Positions 47,918-58,161 of a stretch of 64,000 bases of DNA are shown here, in pieces. Position 1 is the first letter of the stretch, and every line of letters starts with the position of its first letter. The stretch comes from Mesorhizobium huakuii. GTDB taxonomy: Bacteria; Pseudomonadota; Alphaproteobacteria; Rhizobiales; Rhizobiaceae. The position numbers and the translations under genes are program-made. The stretch is from contig NZ_CP050296.1 in assembly GCF_014189455.1 (NCBI RefSeq), forward strand, positions 5,886,001 to 5,950,000. The letters are read 5' to 3'. A model generated the notes under the pieces. It was not told the origin of the DNA, did not search any database, and saw only the letters and a list, made by a program, of their open reading frames with translations.

Positions 47918-47982
47918 TTCCTTCTCCCCGTCTCTATACGGGGAGAAGGTGCCGGCAGGCGGATGAGGGGCAGCGCCAACCT
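47918..47982. repeat. Rhizobial palindromic intergenic repeat
   Basis: CTTCTCCCCGT...ACGGGGAGAAG inverted repeat followed by GTGCCGGCAGGCGGATGAGG, the common REP/RIME-like unit of rhizobial genomes. It sits inside the hyi-glxR gap and may form a processing or stabilising hairpin in the operon mRNA. Confidence 0.8.
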
Positions 47983-48020
47983 TCGACGAGTTCGAGCAGA
48001 AGACTTTCTGGAGAAAAACA

Positions 48021-48938
48021 ATGGAAACCATAGGCTTCATCGGCCTCGGCATCATGGGCGCGCCGATGGCGGGGCATTTGCTGGATGCCGGCTACAAGGT
48101 CATCGCCAGCGACCATCGCTCAAAGCCGCCGGCTGATCTCGTCACCAAGGGCCTGAAAACAGTCTCCGGCCACGCCGCCGTCGCCAAGGCTGCCGACATC
48201 ATCATCACCATGGTGCCCGACACGCCGCAAGTCGCAGACGTGCTGTTTGGCGATAATGGCGTGGCATCGGGCCTGACCAAGGGCAAGCTGGTCATCGACA
48301 TGAGCTCGATCTCGCCGATCGAGACCAAGGTGTTTGCGAAGAAGGTCAACAAGCTCGGCTGCGATTACCTCGACGCGCCGGTTTCGGGCGGCGAGGTCGG
48401 CGCCAAGGCGGCGTCGCTCACCATCATGGTCGGCGGCGAGGAAAAACCGTTCGAGCGCGCCAAACCCGTCTTCGAGAAGATGGGCAAGAACATCACTCTG
48501 GTCGGCCCGAACGGTGTCGGCCAGACCACCAAGGTCGCCAACCAGATCGTCGTCGCGCTGACCATTGAAGCCGTCGCCGAAGCGCTTGTTTTTGCTTCGA
48601 AAGCCGGCGCCGACCCGGCCAAGGTCAGGCAGGCCTTGATGGGTGGATTGGCGGCCTCGCGCATTCTCGAAGTGCATGGCGAGCGCATGGTCAAGCGCAC
48701 CTTCGCACCGGGCTTCCGCATCGAATTGCACCAGAAGGATCTCAATCTGGCGTTGGAAGGGGCAAAAGCGCTCGGCGTGTCGCTGCCCAACACCTCGACC
48801 ACGCAGCAGCTGTTCAATTCCTGCGCCGCCAATGGTGGCGCCAAGGAGGATCACTCGGCGCTGGTCAGGGCGCTGGAGCGGATGGCGAATTTCGAGGTCG
48901 GTGGCGAGGTGGCGGACGTCAAAGGCAAAGCGGCATAG
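48021..48938 (+). CDS. glxR: 2-hydroxy-3-oxopropionate (tartronate semialdehyde) reductase
   Basis: NAD(P)H-dependent reduction of tartronate semialdehyde to D-glycerate. 305 aa, beta-hydroxyacid dehydrogenase family: N-terminal Rossmann GFIGLGIMGAPMAGHLLDAG, DMSSISPIETK, the substrate motif DAPVSGGEVGAKAASLTIMV and catalytic Lys in TTKVANQIVVALTIEA. CTGGAGAAAAAC precedes the ATG. Last gene of the cluster; a glycerate kinase must be elsewhere. Confidence 0.95.
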   Translation: METIGFIGLGIMGAPMAGHLLDAGYKVIASDHRSKPPADLVTKGLKTVSGHAAVAKAADIIITMVPDTPQVADVLFGDNGVASGLTKGKLVIDMSSISPIETKVFAKKVNKLGCDYLDAPVSGGEVGAKAASLTIMVGGEEKPFERAKPVFEKMGKNITLVGPNGVGQTTKVANQIVVALTIEAVAEALVFASKAGADPAKVRQALMGGLAASRILEVHGERMVKRTFAPGFRIELHQKDLNLALEGAKALGVSLPNTSTTQQLFNSCAANGGAKEDHSALVRALERMANFEVGGEVADVKGKAA

Positions 48939-48992
48939 GTCGGGAGAGGGCGGCGCAACGTTCCCAAACCGCCACCTCTCGTCCTACACAAG

Positions 48993-49027
48993 AACGGGTT
49001 TCGGCGCCTGTCGCCGGAACCCGTTTC
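48993..49027. terminator. Terminator between convergent glxR and rlmB
   Basis: AACGGGTTTCGGCG pairs with CGCCGGAACCCGTT across a 5-nt loop, followed by TTCT. A strong 14-bp stem between convergent genes. Confidence 0.85.
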
Positions 49028-49059
49028 TCGTTTGCAGCAAATAGTCCGCTGTTTCCGGC

Positions 49060-49908
49060 TCAGCCGCGCTTGAGGAAGGCTCGTGCGGCATAGAGGCTGA
49101 TCGCCGCGGCGTTGGACACGTTGAGCGAGCGGATGGCGCCGGGCATGTCGAGCCGCGCCAGCGTCGTCACCGTCTCGCGCGTCTTCTGGCGCAGGCCCTT
49201 GCCCTCGGCGCCGAGCACCAGTGCGATCCTGTCGCCGGCAAAGCTGGTTTCGAGTTCCGCCGGCCCGTCCGAATCAAGCCCGATGGTCTGGAAGCCGGCC
49301 TCGTGCAGCTGCCCGAGCGCGTCGGCGAGGTTCTTCACCTCGATCTGGTCGATATGCTCCAGCGCGCCGGAGGCGGATTTCGCCAGCACGCCCGATTCCT
49401 GCGGACTGTGGCGCGCGGTGGTGATCAGCGCGCCGGCGCCAAAAGCGACCGCCGAGCGCAGGATGGCGCCGACATTGTGCGGATCGGTGACCTGGTCGAG
49501 CACCAGCACCAGCCTTGTGTCGCCGAGCGCGTCGAGGCGCTTCGGCTTCAACGGCTCCGCCTCGATGAGCACGCCCTGATGCACGGCGTCCGACCCGGTG
49601 ATCTTGTCGATGTCTCTCGGTTCGACCAGCTCCGCCTTGAAGGGCAGGGCGGCGAGATCGGCTATCTCAAGACGCTCGGCCGCGTTGCGGGTCACCAGCA
49701 TTTTTTTGATCCGGCGGCGCGGATTGTCGAGCGCCGCCCGCACCGTGTGCAGGCCATAAAGTCGCACCAGGCCATCGGCGGCGTTTTCGCCGGGTGGCAC
49801 GGGCTGACGTGGCTTAAATGCCGGGGCGCCGCCGCTCTTCTCGTCGCGGTGCGCGCGGCGCAGCTTGGCGTAATGGGTATCTTTGGGGGTGTTGGTCTTG
49901 TTGCTCAT
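49060..49908 (-). CDS. rlmB: 23S rRNA (guanosine-2'-O-)-methyltransferase RlmB
   Basis: SPOUT/TrmH-family methyltransferase acting on 23S rRNA (G2251 in E. coli). 282 aa with a basic N-terminal extension (KLRRAHRDEKSGG), an L30e-like substrate domain (LYGLHTVRAALDNPRRRI), and SPOUT motifs DQVTDPHNVGAILRSAVAFG, ALVLGAEGKGLR and RSLNVSNAAAISLYAARAF. It borders the tRNA-Tyr-tRNA-Gly-tuf locus on the opposite strand, its usual place in rhizobia. Confidence 0.94.
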   Translation of the reverse strand: MSNKTNTPKDTHYAKLRRAHRDEKSGGAPAFKPRQPVPPGENAADGLVRLYGLHTVRAALDNPRRRIKKMLVTRNAAERLEIADLAALPFKAELVEPRDIDKITGSDAVHQGVLIEAEPLKPKRLDALGDTRLVLVLDQVTDPHNVGAILRSAVAFGAGALITTARHSPQESGVLAKSASGALEHIDQIEVKNLADALGQLHEAGFQTIGLDSDGPAELETSFAGDRIALVLGAEGKGLRQKTRETVTTLARLDMPGAIRSLNVSNAAAISLYAARAFLKRG

Positions 49909-50110
49909 GGCCGGCTTCTATAGCGGTCTGCCGCGGCCAAGGATATGGCCCGTCGCCGCAGCCGGCGAACAACATCGAAAAACCCTTCCACTGCGGTTGA
50001 CACCCACTGGCCTTGCCGCCATAAGGCGCTTCGCTGATTTCGGAGAAGACATCCAACTCGGGCTCCGGGATCGGCAAGAATGCCTCGTTGCATGGCTCCG
50101 GCGGCAGACT

Positions 50111-50195
50111 GGAGAGGTGCCCGAGTGGTTAAAGGGGACGGACTGTAAATCCGTTGGCTTAGCCTACGTTGGTTCGAATCCAACCCTCTCCACCA
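50111..50195 (+). tRNA. tRNA-Tyr(GTA)
   Basis: An 85-nt class II tRNA: acceptor GGAGAGG/CCTCTCC, anticodon loop ACTGTAAAT (GTA), long variable arm, T-loop TTCGAAT and encoded CCA. Confidence 0.97.
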
Positions 50196-50284
50196 CTGCC
50201 GGCCCGGAAGCCCTGAAACGAAAAAGCATCGGGCCGAAAAGGGCATGGCGCTTTTCGGGTGAATCCGATACTTCAGTGCAAGGC

Positions 50285-50358
50285 GCGGGTATAGCTCAGT
50301 GGTAGAGCAGCAGCCTTCCAAGCTGAATATGCGGGTTCGATTCCCGCTACCCGCTCCA
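50285..50358 (+). tRNA. tRNA-Gly(TCC)
   Basis: A 74-nt tRNA: acceptor GCGGGTA/TACCCGC, D-arm GCTCAGTGGTAGAGC, anticodon loop CTTCCAA (TCC), T-loop TTCGATT, encoded CCA. Follows tRNA-Tyr by 89 bp. Confidence 0.97.
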
Positions 50359-50554
50359 GATTTTCAGCCGTGCGATCCGCAAATAGCATAAGATACAGAC
50401 GCCTGCCTACCGTCATTGGTCTCCACCAGCGACTTTCCGCCTCATTCTATCGCGGGCGCCTAGTTTTTCTTCTTCCGGCATTCCGCCGTACGAAGATTGC
50501 TGATTCGGGAACATCATTTGACGCACCGTCGGACCCTCCCTTAGTTTTCGACCG

Positions 50555-53500
50555 ATGTTTGAAATCACGCGCGACGATATTGCCGCACTCAATGATGAAG
50601 ACTTGCGAACGCTGATTGGCCTTTTGTGTGAGGCCACTTTGCGACGCGCGAACCTGCCCGTATCTGCCGCCACATGGGGCGGCGACCAAACCGCTAAGGA
50701 CGGTGGCCTTGACGTGCGCGTGTCGCTGCCTTCAGGGACCAAGATCGAGGGTTTCATACCAAGGGCCGCGACCGGCTTTCAGGTGAAGAAACCTGACATG
50801 CCACCTTCGGAAATCCCGAAGGAGATGAAGCCGAAGGCTATCATTCGTCCGGTGATTGAGGAGCTGGCCGCCGCAGACGGCGCCTACATCATTGTGAGCT
50901 CCAGCGGCTCTACGGCGGATTCCGCACTTGGTAATCGCCGCACCGCTATGGCGGACGCGGTGAAGGGCATCGCAGATGAGGCGAAGCTCCATCTCGACTT
51001 CTATGACCGTAACCGCGTTGCGAGCTGGGTGCGTGACCATCCGGGGTTGATCCCATGGGTGCGTTCCCGAATTGGAAAATCCGTTCCCGGTTGGAAATCT
51101 TACGGGGGATGGTCCAACGTGCCAGCCGGCGCGGATAAAAGTTATCTTCTCGATGACAAGGCGCGCATCAAGGCGGACAACAAAAATGATGGTGGCAGTT
51201 TGTCGGTTGTTGACGGCATCAACCGAATTCGGGACGCACTCCGGAACCCAGGCCAGGTTGTTCGCCTTGTCGGCCTTTCAGGTGTTGGCAAAACGCGGCT
51301 CGTCGAAGCCCTGTTTGACAACGCAGTTGGCGCGAATGCGCTGGACCCCTCGCTCGCTATCTACACCGATGTTGCCGATGCCCCTGACCCTCAACCCAGA
51401 GGCCTTGCTTCCGACCTAATCGCAGCTGGCACACGTGCAATTCTGGTAATCGACAATTGCCCTCCGGAAACGCACAAGCGCTTGTCAGAGGTGGTGCGCG
51501 CCTCCGGCTCAACGGTCAGCGTCGTTACCGTTGAATACGACATCCGTGAGGATCAGACAGAAGGCACAGACGTTTTCTCACTGGAAACGTCCTCGCCGCC
51601 TTTGATCGAGAAATTGGTGGCACAGCGTTTCCTCGAACTGTCGCAAATCGATGCGCGCAGGATTGCCGAGTTTTCGGGCGGCAACGCGCGAATAGCGTTG
51701 GCTCTTGCCGCCACTGTAAAGAAAACCGAGACAGTCTCCGGCCTCACCGATACCGAATTATTCAAACGCCTGTTCCAGCAACGCCATGACCCTGATGCGG
51801 GCCTGTTGCAAATCGCTGAAGCCTGTTCACTGGTTTATTCCTTCCAGGGCGAAGCGTTGACAGGGGAGGATGCAGAGCTACCCATACTCGGCGGGCTGGT
51901 TGGAAAAACCGCGCAAGAGGTATTTAAGGCAGCTGCCGAACTGAAGCGGCGGGATCTCCTGCAAAAGCGCAGCGAATGGCGCGCGATCTTGCCGCACGCT
52001 ATCGCAAATCGGCTGGCGGGAATGGCTCTTCAGAACATTCCCTATCCCGTTATCGAAGCGGCCATCGTGAACGGATCGTCAGAACGCCTATTGCGCTCCT
52101 TCTCGCGTCGCCTTGGCTATCTCGATGTCAGCCCGGAAGCGCAGACGATCGTGCGGGGCTGGCTGGCCGCAGGCGGGCTCCTTTCGGATGTGCTGAACCT
52201 AAATGAACTCGGTCGCGCGATGTTCGAAAACGTAGCACCGGTACAGCCCGAAGCGACGCTTGCCGCGCTTGAGAAGGTGTTAGCCGGGGCAGACAACGAC
52301 ACATTGGTACGTGGCGCGCATTTCATACGCCTCTTGCACGCACTAGCTTTTGACGCTGCGCTGTTCGAGCGCGCTGTCGCACTGCTATGCAGGTTCGCAA
52401 GTGTGACTGACAAGACGGTTGCCAATGACACGCTGAAAGCGATTGAGCCCCTGTTCTATATCGCTTTTTCTGCAACCCATGCGCCGCTGGCGATGCGGCT
52501 GAAGGTGGCGGACAAGCTGGTGAAATCGGACAAGCCGTATGAGCAACAACTCGGTGTCAAGGCTTTAGAGGCCATGATGAAGTCGGGGCAATTCATGCCT
52601 TACTCCAGTTTTGAGTTTGGCGCCCGCTCACGCGACTACGGCTACCATCCAAGGCGTGGAACGGAAGTCAGCGCCTGGTTCGAAACTGTGCTCAAGGCAG
52701 TTGAACCTTTCGCCCTGCAAGACAGCCCGGTTAGGGACAGGATGCAAAAAGCCATTGCCCGGAAGTTCCGCGGCCTTTGGAAAAACTCGGGCCAGCTCGA
52801 CGCGTTGGAGCGTCTTTCAAAGGCGATTGCTGGCAATGGTTTCTGGCGTGACGGCTGGATCGCTGCACGACAGACGCGGCAATACGAAGGAAAGACGCTT
52901 GAAGCCGAGAGCCTGCGGCGCCTCACAGAGTTGGAGCAATTTCTTAGGCCGAAAGATTTGATCGATAGCGTACGGGGCATTGTGCTCGGTGAAAGGGGTG
53001 GCAGCCTTGATGACTTCGAGGATGATGAGGAAGTAGACATTTCCGAGCGTATGAAACGCGTTGATGCCCTTGTTGAGCAATTTGGAAAAGAAGCCGCTGC
53101 CGACGAAAAGACATTGCAGGCTCTCCTCCCGGAACTCATTAGCGGTCACGGGCGGCTGTTCGAATTCGGGCGAGGACTTGCGCTAGGCGCAAAAGCACCT
53201 CGCATCATGTGGGCGGCTTTGGTGGCACAGGTGGCGGCAACCGAGCACCCAAACACGCAACTTCTACGCGGCTTCCTGCAGGGATTTCAAACGAGGGATC
53301 CTGCAGGCGCGCAGGCACTTCTTGATGAGGCTGTCGAAGATAAAGCCCTAGGCAAATGGCTGGTCGATCTTCAAACGAGCGTCCCGATAGACGAAGCCGG
53401 CGTCAAACGGCTTCATCGTGCACTGGAACTGGGCAGGGTTCCTACGCACTATTTTTCCGCATTGGTTGGCGGGCGGGTATGCGATCCCATTCCGGGGCCG

Positions 53501-54349
53501 GCATTTCGTGACCTGCTCCTGGCCATTAGCGCGAAACCCGGTGGCAATCCCATTGCGCTGGAAATTCTCATGATGCGCCTGCACGCAGATGGTGGAGAGA
53601 AACGAACACCATTGCCTGAAACTGTCGAGGCCGGCCGCGTACTTCTTGGGCGGTATGAGTTTGAGCCACGTTCCGAGCACGCGGATCACAGAGACCACAC
53701 GCTAGATGTTGTTGCCAGAAATTGCCTGGGAGGGCCTGAAGGTGGTCCCGTCGCAAAGAAGGTTTGGCGCAATCTGAGGGCGGCAATTAAGAAGCACGAG
53801 GTTTATTCGTGGGAATGTGACGGCCTGCTCCAGGCGTTGTTCAAGGCACAGCCGGCGACAATGCTGGATGAGTTGCTCGGGGGCGACGAGCAGGAACGCA
53901 AGGAAAATATCACAATCGTTCAAGATACAAACAATCTACACCCCAATCCGCTGGGTGTGGTCGCGGACGAGGTGCTGCTGGCGTGGTGCGATGCCGACCC
54001 AGGTTTGCGCTATCCCTTTGCAGCCACGATAGCGCTCCTTTTTGATCAGCCCGAGAATACATCGCCACTTGAGTGGCATCCAATTGCGAAAGCGCTTCTG
54101 AAGCGCTCGCCCGATGCGGTCGCGGTCCTGATGAAGATGTATGAGGCCCTTTGGCCGACAAGTTACGGAGGGTCATTGGCGACCGAGTACGAGAGGCGGC
54201 TTCAATTGCTTGACCGATTGGACATCGGCAGTGACGCTGCCCTCGTCGCCGCGTTCCAGTGGGCGCGCGCCAAGCTGACCGCCGCTGTGGATGCAGAGCG
54301 AGGCCGGGAACTGGAAGAAGATCGGGTCGAGAACAGTCGGTTTGAGTGA
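50555..54349 (+). CDS. Nuclease-STAND NTPase fusion, Avs-like putative anti-phage protein
   Basis: Large cytoplasmic 1264-aa protein, likely a phage sensor and effector in one chain. N-terminal domain (about 1-170): an Mrr/Cap4-like PD-(D/E)XK nuclease pattern, with Glu26 in LIGLLCEATLRR, Asp53 in KDGGLDVRVS, and Gln76-x-Lys78 in TGFQVKKPD. Central P-loop: Walker A GLSGVGKTRL (240-249), Walker B AILVIDN (Asp300), with a STAND-like helical region after it. The remaining 800 residues are alpha-helical, TPR/HEAT-like (LIEKLVAQRFLELSQIDARR), the usual sensor position. No membrane segments. It stands alone between tRNA-Gly and a YidB gene, breaking the normal tRNA-Gly-tuf linkage. Cleavage activity and phage role are inferred. 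Confidence 0.8.
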   Translation: MFEITRDDIAALNDEDLRTLIGLLCEATLRRANLPVSAATWGGDQTAKDGGLDVRVSLPSGTKIEGFIPRAATGFQVKKPDMPPSEIPKEMKPKAIIRPVIEELAAADGAYIIVSSSGSTADSALGNRRTAMADAVKGIADEAKLHLDFYDRNRVASWVRDHPGLIPWVRSRIGKSVPGWKSYGGWSNVPAGADKSYLLDDKARIKADNKNDGGSLSVVDGINRIRDALRNPGQVVRLVGLSGVGKTRLVEALFDNAVGANALDPSLAIYTDVADAPDPQPRGLASDLIAAGTRAILVIDNCPPETHKRLSEVVRASGSTVSVVTVEYDIREDQTEGTDVFSLETSSPPLIEKLVAQRFLELSQIDARRIAEFSGGNARIALALAATVKKTETVSGLTDTELFKRLFQQRHDPDAGLLQIAEACSLVYSFQGEALTGEDAELPILGGLVGKTAQEVFKAAAELKRRDLLQKRSEWRAILPHAIANRLAGMALQNIPYPVIEAAIVNGSSERLLRSFSRRLGYLDVSPEAQTIVRGWLAAGGLLSDVLNLNELGRAMFENVAPVQPEATLAALEKVLAGADNDTLVRGAHFIRLLHALAFDAALFERAVALLCRFASVTDKTVANDTLKAIEPLFYIAFSATHAPLAMRLKVADKLVKSDKPYEQQLGVKALEAMMKSGQFMPYSSFEFGARSRDYGYHPRRGTEVSAWFETVLKAVEPFALQDSPVRDRMQKAIARKFRGLWKNSGQLDALERLSKAIAGNGFWRDGWIAARQTRQYEGKTLEAESLRRLTELEQFLRPKDLIDSVRGIVLGERGGSLDDFEDDEEVDISERMKRVDALVEQFGKEAAADEKTLQALLPELISGHGRLFEFGRGLALGAKAPRIMWAALVAQVAATEHPNTQLLRGFLQGFQTRDPAGAQALLDEAVEDKALGKWLVDLQTSVPIDEAGVKRLHRALELGRVPTHYFSALVGGRVCDPIPGPAFRDLLLAISAKPGGNPIALEILMMRLHADGGEKRTPLPETVEAGRVLLGRYEFEPRSEHADHRDHTLDVVARNCLGGPEGGPVAKKVWRNLRAAIKKHEVYSWECDGLLQALFKAQPATMLDELLGGDEQERKENITIVQDTNNLHPNPLGVVADEVLLAWCDADPGLRYPFAATIALLFDQPENTSPLEWHPIAKALLKRSPDAVAVLMKMYEALWPTSYGGSLATEYERRLQLLDRLDIGSDAALVAAFQWARAKLTAAVDAERGRELEEDRVENSRFE

Positions 54350-54452
54350 TGTCTAGAGCGTTATCTTTATCACCTTACAAGATCATAACCGCGATCCAGG
54401 CGGAAACGCTGCGCGCTATGTTGCACAGCGTTTTTTGATTGATCCCGCCGCG

Positions 54453-54917
54453 TCAGCTGTTAAACGCCGAAGCCACCTGGTGCTGCTGTGGTACCTGGCC
54501 GTTCGGCGTCAGCTTGTCGACAATGCCGGGCAAAGCCGTGGACAGCTGCTTGAGCAGTTCCCCCTCGTCCATTCCAGTGCGCTGCGCGATCTCGCGGATG
54601 ACCTGCGGCCCCAGTGCTGCGCCGAGATCATTGGCGTTGATCGACTGGTTCTGTCCGGTGCCGACCCAGGAATCGGCGACATTGCCGTGGCCGGCATCCC
54701 TAAGCTTGTCGAGCAGGCCACCCAGACCGCCGAGCAGGCCGCCATCACTGGCGGTGGTTCCGACAGGAGTTGGGTCGACCGGCGCGGGCGCTTGAGGCTG
54801 ATCCGGCTGTTCGGCGCTTCTGCCGCTCAACATTTTTCCGACCAGCAGTGCGCCGAGCGCGATCATCAGCGGTTTGGTGATGTTGCCGCCGGGAACGGCG
54901 TTGTCAAAAAGTCCCAT
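54453..54917 (-). CDS. YidB family protein (DUF937)
   Basis: Function unknown; YidB-like proteins are small and widespread. 154 aa: N-terminal MGLFDNAVPGGNITKPLMIA with one hydrophobic stretch, a Pro/Gln/Ala-rich linker (AEQPDQPQAPAPVDPTPVG), a Gly/Leu-rich segment GGLLGGLGGLLDKLRDAGHG, and the conserved C-terminal ADSWVGTGQNQSINANDLG, then GMDEGELLKQLSTALPGIVD. The signature VADSWVGTG.N is typical of YidB. Confidence 0.88.
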   Translation of the reverse strand: MGLFDNAVPGGNITKPLMIALGALLVGKMLSGRSAEQPDQPQAPAPVDPTPVGTTASDGGLLGGLGGLLDKLRDAGHGNVADSWVGTGQNQSINANDLGAALGPQVIREIAQRTGMDEGELLKQLSTALPGIVDKLTPNGQVPQQHQVASAFNS

Positions 54918-55047
54918 AGTGGATCCTCCATCTCAACCAAGCCCTGCCCATCTCTGACAATGGCGCATCCAGGCGGAATTTCAAGCTGGCTTGAGGTTTT
55001 GACAATCATATGAAAATGTCGGGTCGGCGGGGGATGGAGAGGAAAAA

Positions 55048-55305
55048 ATGGGTATCATCAGCTGGATCATTCTCGGCGCCATCGCCGGCTTCCTGGGCAG
55101 CAAGATCGTCAACAAGACCGGCCAGGGCCTGCTCATGGATATCGTGCTCGGCATCGTCGGCGCCATCGTCGGCGGTGTGATCTGCAGCCAATTGTTCGGC
55201 GTGGGTGTCAGCGGCCTCAACATCTCCAGCCTGATCGTCGCTGTGGTTGGCGCTGTGGTTGTGCTGTGGGCCTACCACCAGTTCAGCGGACGCCGGACGC
55301 TTTAG
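55048..55305 (+). CDS. GlsB/YeaQ/YmgE-family small membrane protein
   Basis: Inner-membrane stress-associated protein of the transglycosylase-associated family. 85 aa with three hydrophobic helices: MGIISWIILGAIAGFLGSKI, MDIVLGIVGAIVGGVI and SLIVAVVGAVVVLWAYHQFS. Glycine-rich spacing matches the family. GGAGAGGAAAAA lies upstream of the ATG. Confidence 0.9.
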   Translation: MGIISWIILGAIAGFLGSKIVNKTGQGLLMDIVLGIVGAIVGGVICSQLFGVGVSGLNISSLIVAVVGAVVVLWAYHQFSGRRTL

Positions 55306-55367
55306 GCGCCGGCTGCATCGTCTGAAATTTCGAATTTTTGCTGAGGCAGGACCCGCGTCGGGCTTGC

Positions 55368-55505
55368 CTATGGCATCAACACTGCGTCGGCGGCAGCGAA
55401 GAAGATCAGCGTTCCGGCGATGAACACCGCCCAGCCGACCAGCGACTTGCGAATGGCGGCCTTGTGCTCAGCGTCGGAGTTCTTGTTCTGGTCAAAATCG
55501 GTCAT
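55368..55505 (-). CDS. Small single-pass membrane protein
   Basis: A 45-aa reading frame from ATG 55505 to TAG 55368: charged N-terminus MTDFDQNKNSDAEHKAAIRK, then one transmembrane helix LVGWAVFIAGTLIFFAAADA. The amphipathic charged start and clean helix look like a real small protein. Ribosome-binding sequence is weak (GGGCGTTTCCCC). Same strand as the downstream-located EamA gene's product but separate from it. Confidence 0.6.
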   Translation of the reverse strand: MTDFDQNKNSDAEHKAAIRKSLVGWAVFIAGTLIFFAAADAVLMP

Positions 55506-55599
55506 GGGGAAACGCCCTTGGCTGATTGATCATGTCTTCGCCGAATAGACGATCGATCTGGGCTCGGCAACAGCAGAAACAGACGCTCGGGTGCCGATG

Positions 55600-56487
55600 C
55601 TAGGCGACGACACTTAGCCTGCGTTTGCGCTGATCCAAAGAGACGATCGTTAGCCCGCTGCCGACCACCAGCAGGATGCCGCAGACCGCCAGCGCATTGG
55701 GGAACTGGCCGAACACCAGCAGGCCCGAAATGACAGCCCAGACGGTGAAGCAGTAATAGAACGGCGCCACCGCGCTGGTCGGCCCGACGCGATAGGCCAT
55801 GAAGATGAAGAAATGGCCGAAGATCAGGAAAAGACCGGCGCCGGCCAGCAGCAGCAGGTGGCGTGCTTCGGGCATCACCCAGCGCTCGGACGCCAGATGC
55901 GCCGCACCCGCGCCGATCAGCACCACCACGACGGCTGAAATCGCCACGATCATCCCCGGCACCTCCGCCGGGACACGCCTGCCGGCAAGGTCGCGCGCGG
56001 CTGACAGCGCCGCATTGCCGAGCGCCAGCAGCGCGTAGACGGAAATGCCTTGCATGGTCGGCTGCGCCACCATCAACGCACCGATGAAACCGAGCCCGAT
56101 CAGCGCCATGCGCTGGGCGCCGATGCGTTCGCCAAACAGGATCGACGAGCCGACCAGCATGAGGAGCGGCGTGATTTGTCCGAGCGCTGTCGAATCCGCG
56201 ATCTGCATGTTGGCGAGCGCCACGACGTAGCAAAGGATCGCGGCCATCTCGAGCAGGTTCCGGCGCAGCACATGGCCGTCGAAGATCAGCGGGATCTGTT
56301 TGCCGTAGCCGAGCAGGAAGAGCAGTGGGAAGCCCCAGAGCGTTGCCGCCACGCCGCGCAGAAACAGCACCTCGTAGGACGGCAAGCCTGCCGTCGCGAG
56401 TTTCATCATCGTGTCGTTGACGAGGTACGATCCCGTCGAAACGATCATGAACAGCGGGCCGCGGATCGAGGCAGGGATGAAATGCAT
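55600..56487 (-). CDS. EamA-family (DMT superfamily) transporter
   Basis: Ten-helix inner-membrane transporter, substrate unknown (metabolite or amino-acid export in relatives). 295 aa with two EamA repeats: GPLFMIVSTGSYLVNDTMMK, LRGVAATLWGFPLLFLLG, ADSTALGQITPLLMLVGSSI (first repeat) and GHFFIFMAYRVGPTSAVAPF, YYCFTVWAVISGLLVFGQFP (second). It sits on the opposite strand upstream of tuf. Confidence 0.9.
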   Translation of the reverse strand: MHFIPASIRGPLFMIVSTGSYLVNDTMMKLATAGLPSYEVLFLRGVAATLWGFPLLFLLGYGKQIPLIFDGHVLRRNLLEMAAILCYVVALANMQIADSTALGQITPLLMLVGSSILFGERIGAQRMALIGLGFIGALMVAQPTMQGISVYALLALGNAALSAARDLAGRRVPAEVPGMIVAISAVVVVLIGAGAAHLASERWVMPEARHLLLLAGAGLFLIFGHFFIFMAYRVGPTSAVAPFYYCFTVWAVISGLLVFGQFPNALAVCGILLVVGSGLTIVSLDQRKRRLSVVA

Positions 56488-56782
56488 GGGGTCAGGAGAT
56501 CAGACCTCGGTGGCCGCCGCAATGGGCCATCAACTGGCGGTGATCCAGACAGGGATTGGCGGGCAGGAGCCCTTGATTAAGGGCCGCGACCGATCGGCCT
56601 GTTAGCCATTTCATTTCACGCATCGCCTTCCTATATCAGCGCCACACCCCCGCAATCGGATCCCAGGTTCGGACTGAGTGAGACGGCACCCGGCCAAAAG
56701 ACGCTTGTGTTTTTTGGCCTTTGTCGCTAATCGCCCCGCATTCGACTGAACTGAAGGTCAAGGCCGTCCAAGGAAAGAGACT

Positions 56783-57958
<1,176 letters not shown>

Positions 57959-57986
57959 TCGAGGCCGGCATTAGCCGGATCGAGAA

Positions 57987-58018
57987 GAAAAGGGCGGTCT
58001 TTGGGCCGCCCTTTTTTG
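57987..58018 (+). terminator. Rho-independent terminator after tuf
   Basis: AAAAGGGCGG pairs with CCGCCCTTTT around an 8-nt loop, followed by a T-tract (TTTTTTGTTTTC). Confidence 0.93.
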
Positions 58019-58161
58019 TTTTCACAGCTGCATGACCAGGAACTTGCGCCTCACCCCGCAAAGCTGTTGCAAGCGCCATAGCGCCAACTAGTATAGGTTG
58101 CATTGCGGGAGCTTGCCGAAGAGTGGTTCCGGGGCGCTGTTTCGATAGGAAGGCATGGTGG

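Noticed and set aside
54356..54440. AGAGCGTT-containing sequence after the STAND gene as another copy of the 23674 repeat
   Set aside because: Only short matches; not enough similarity to call a repeat copy.
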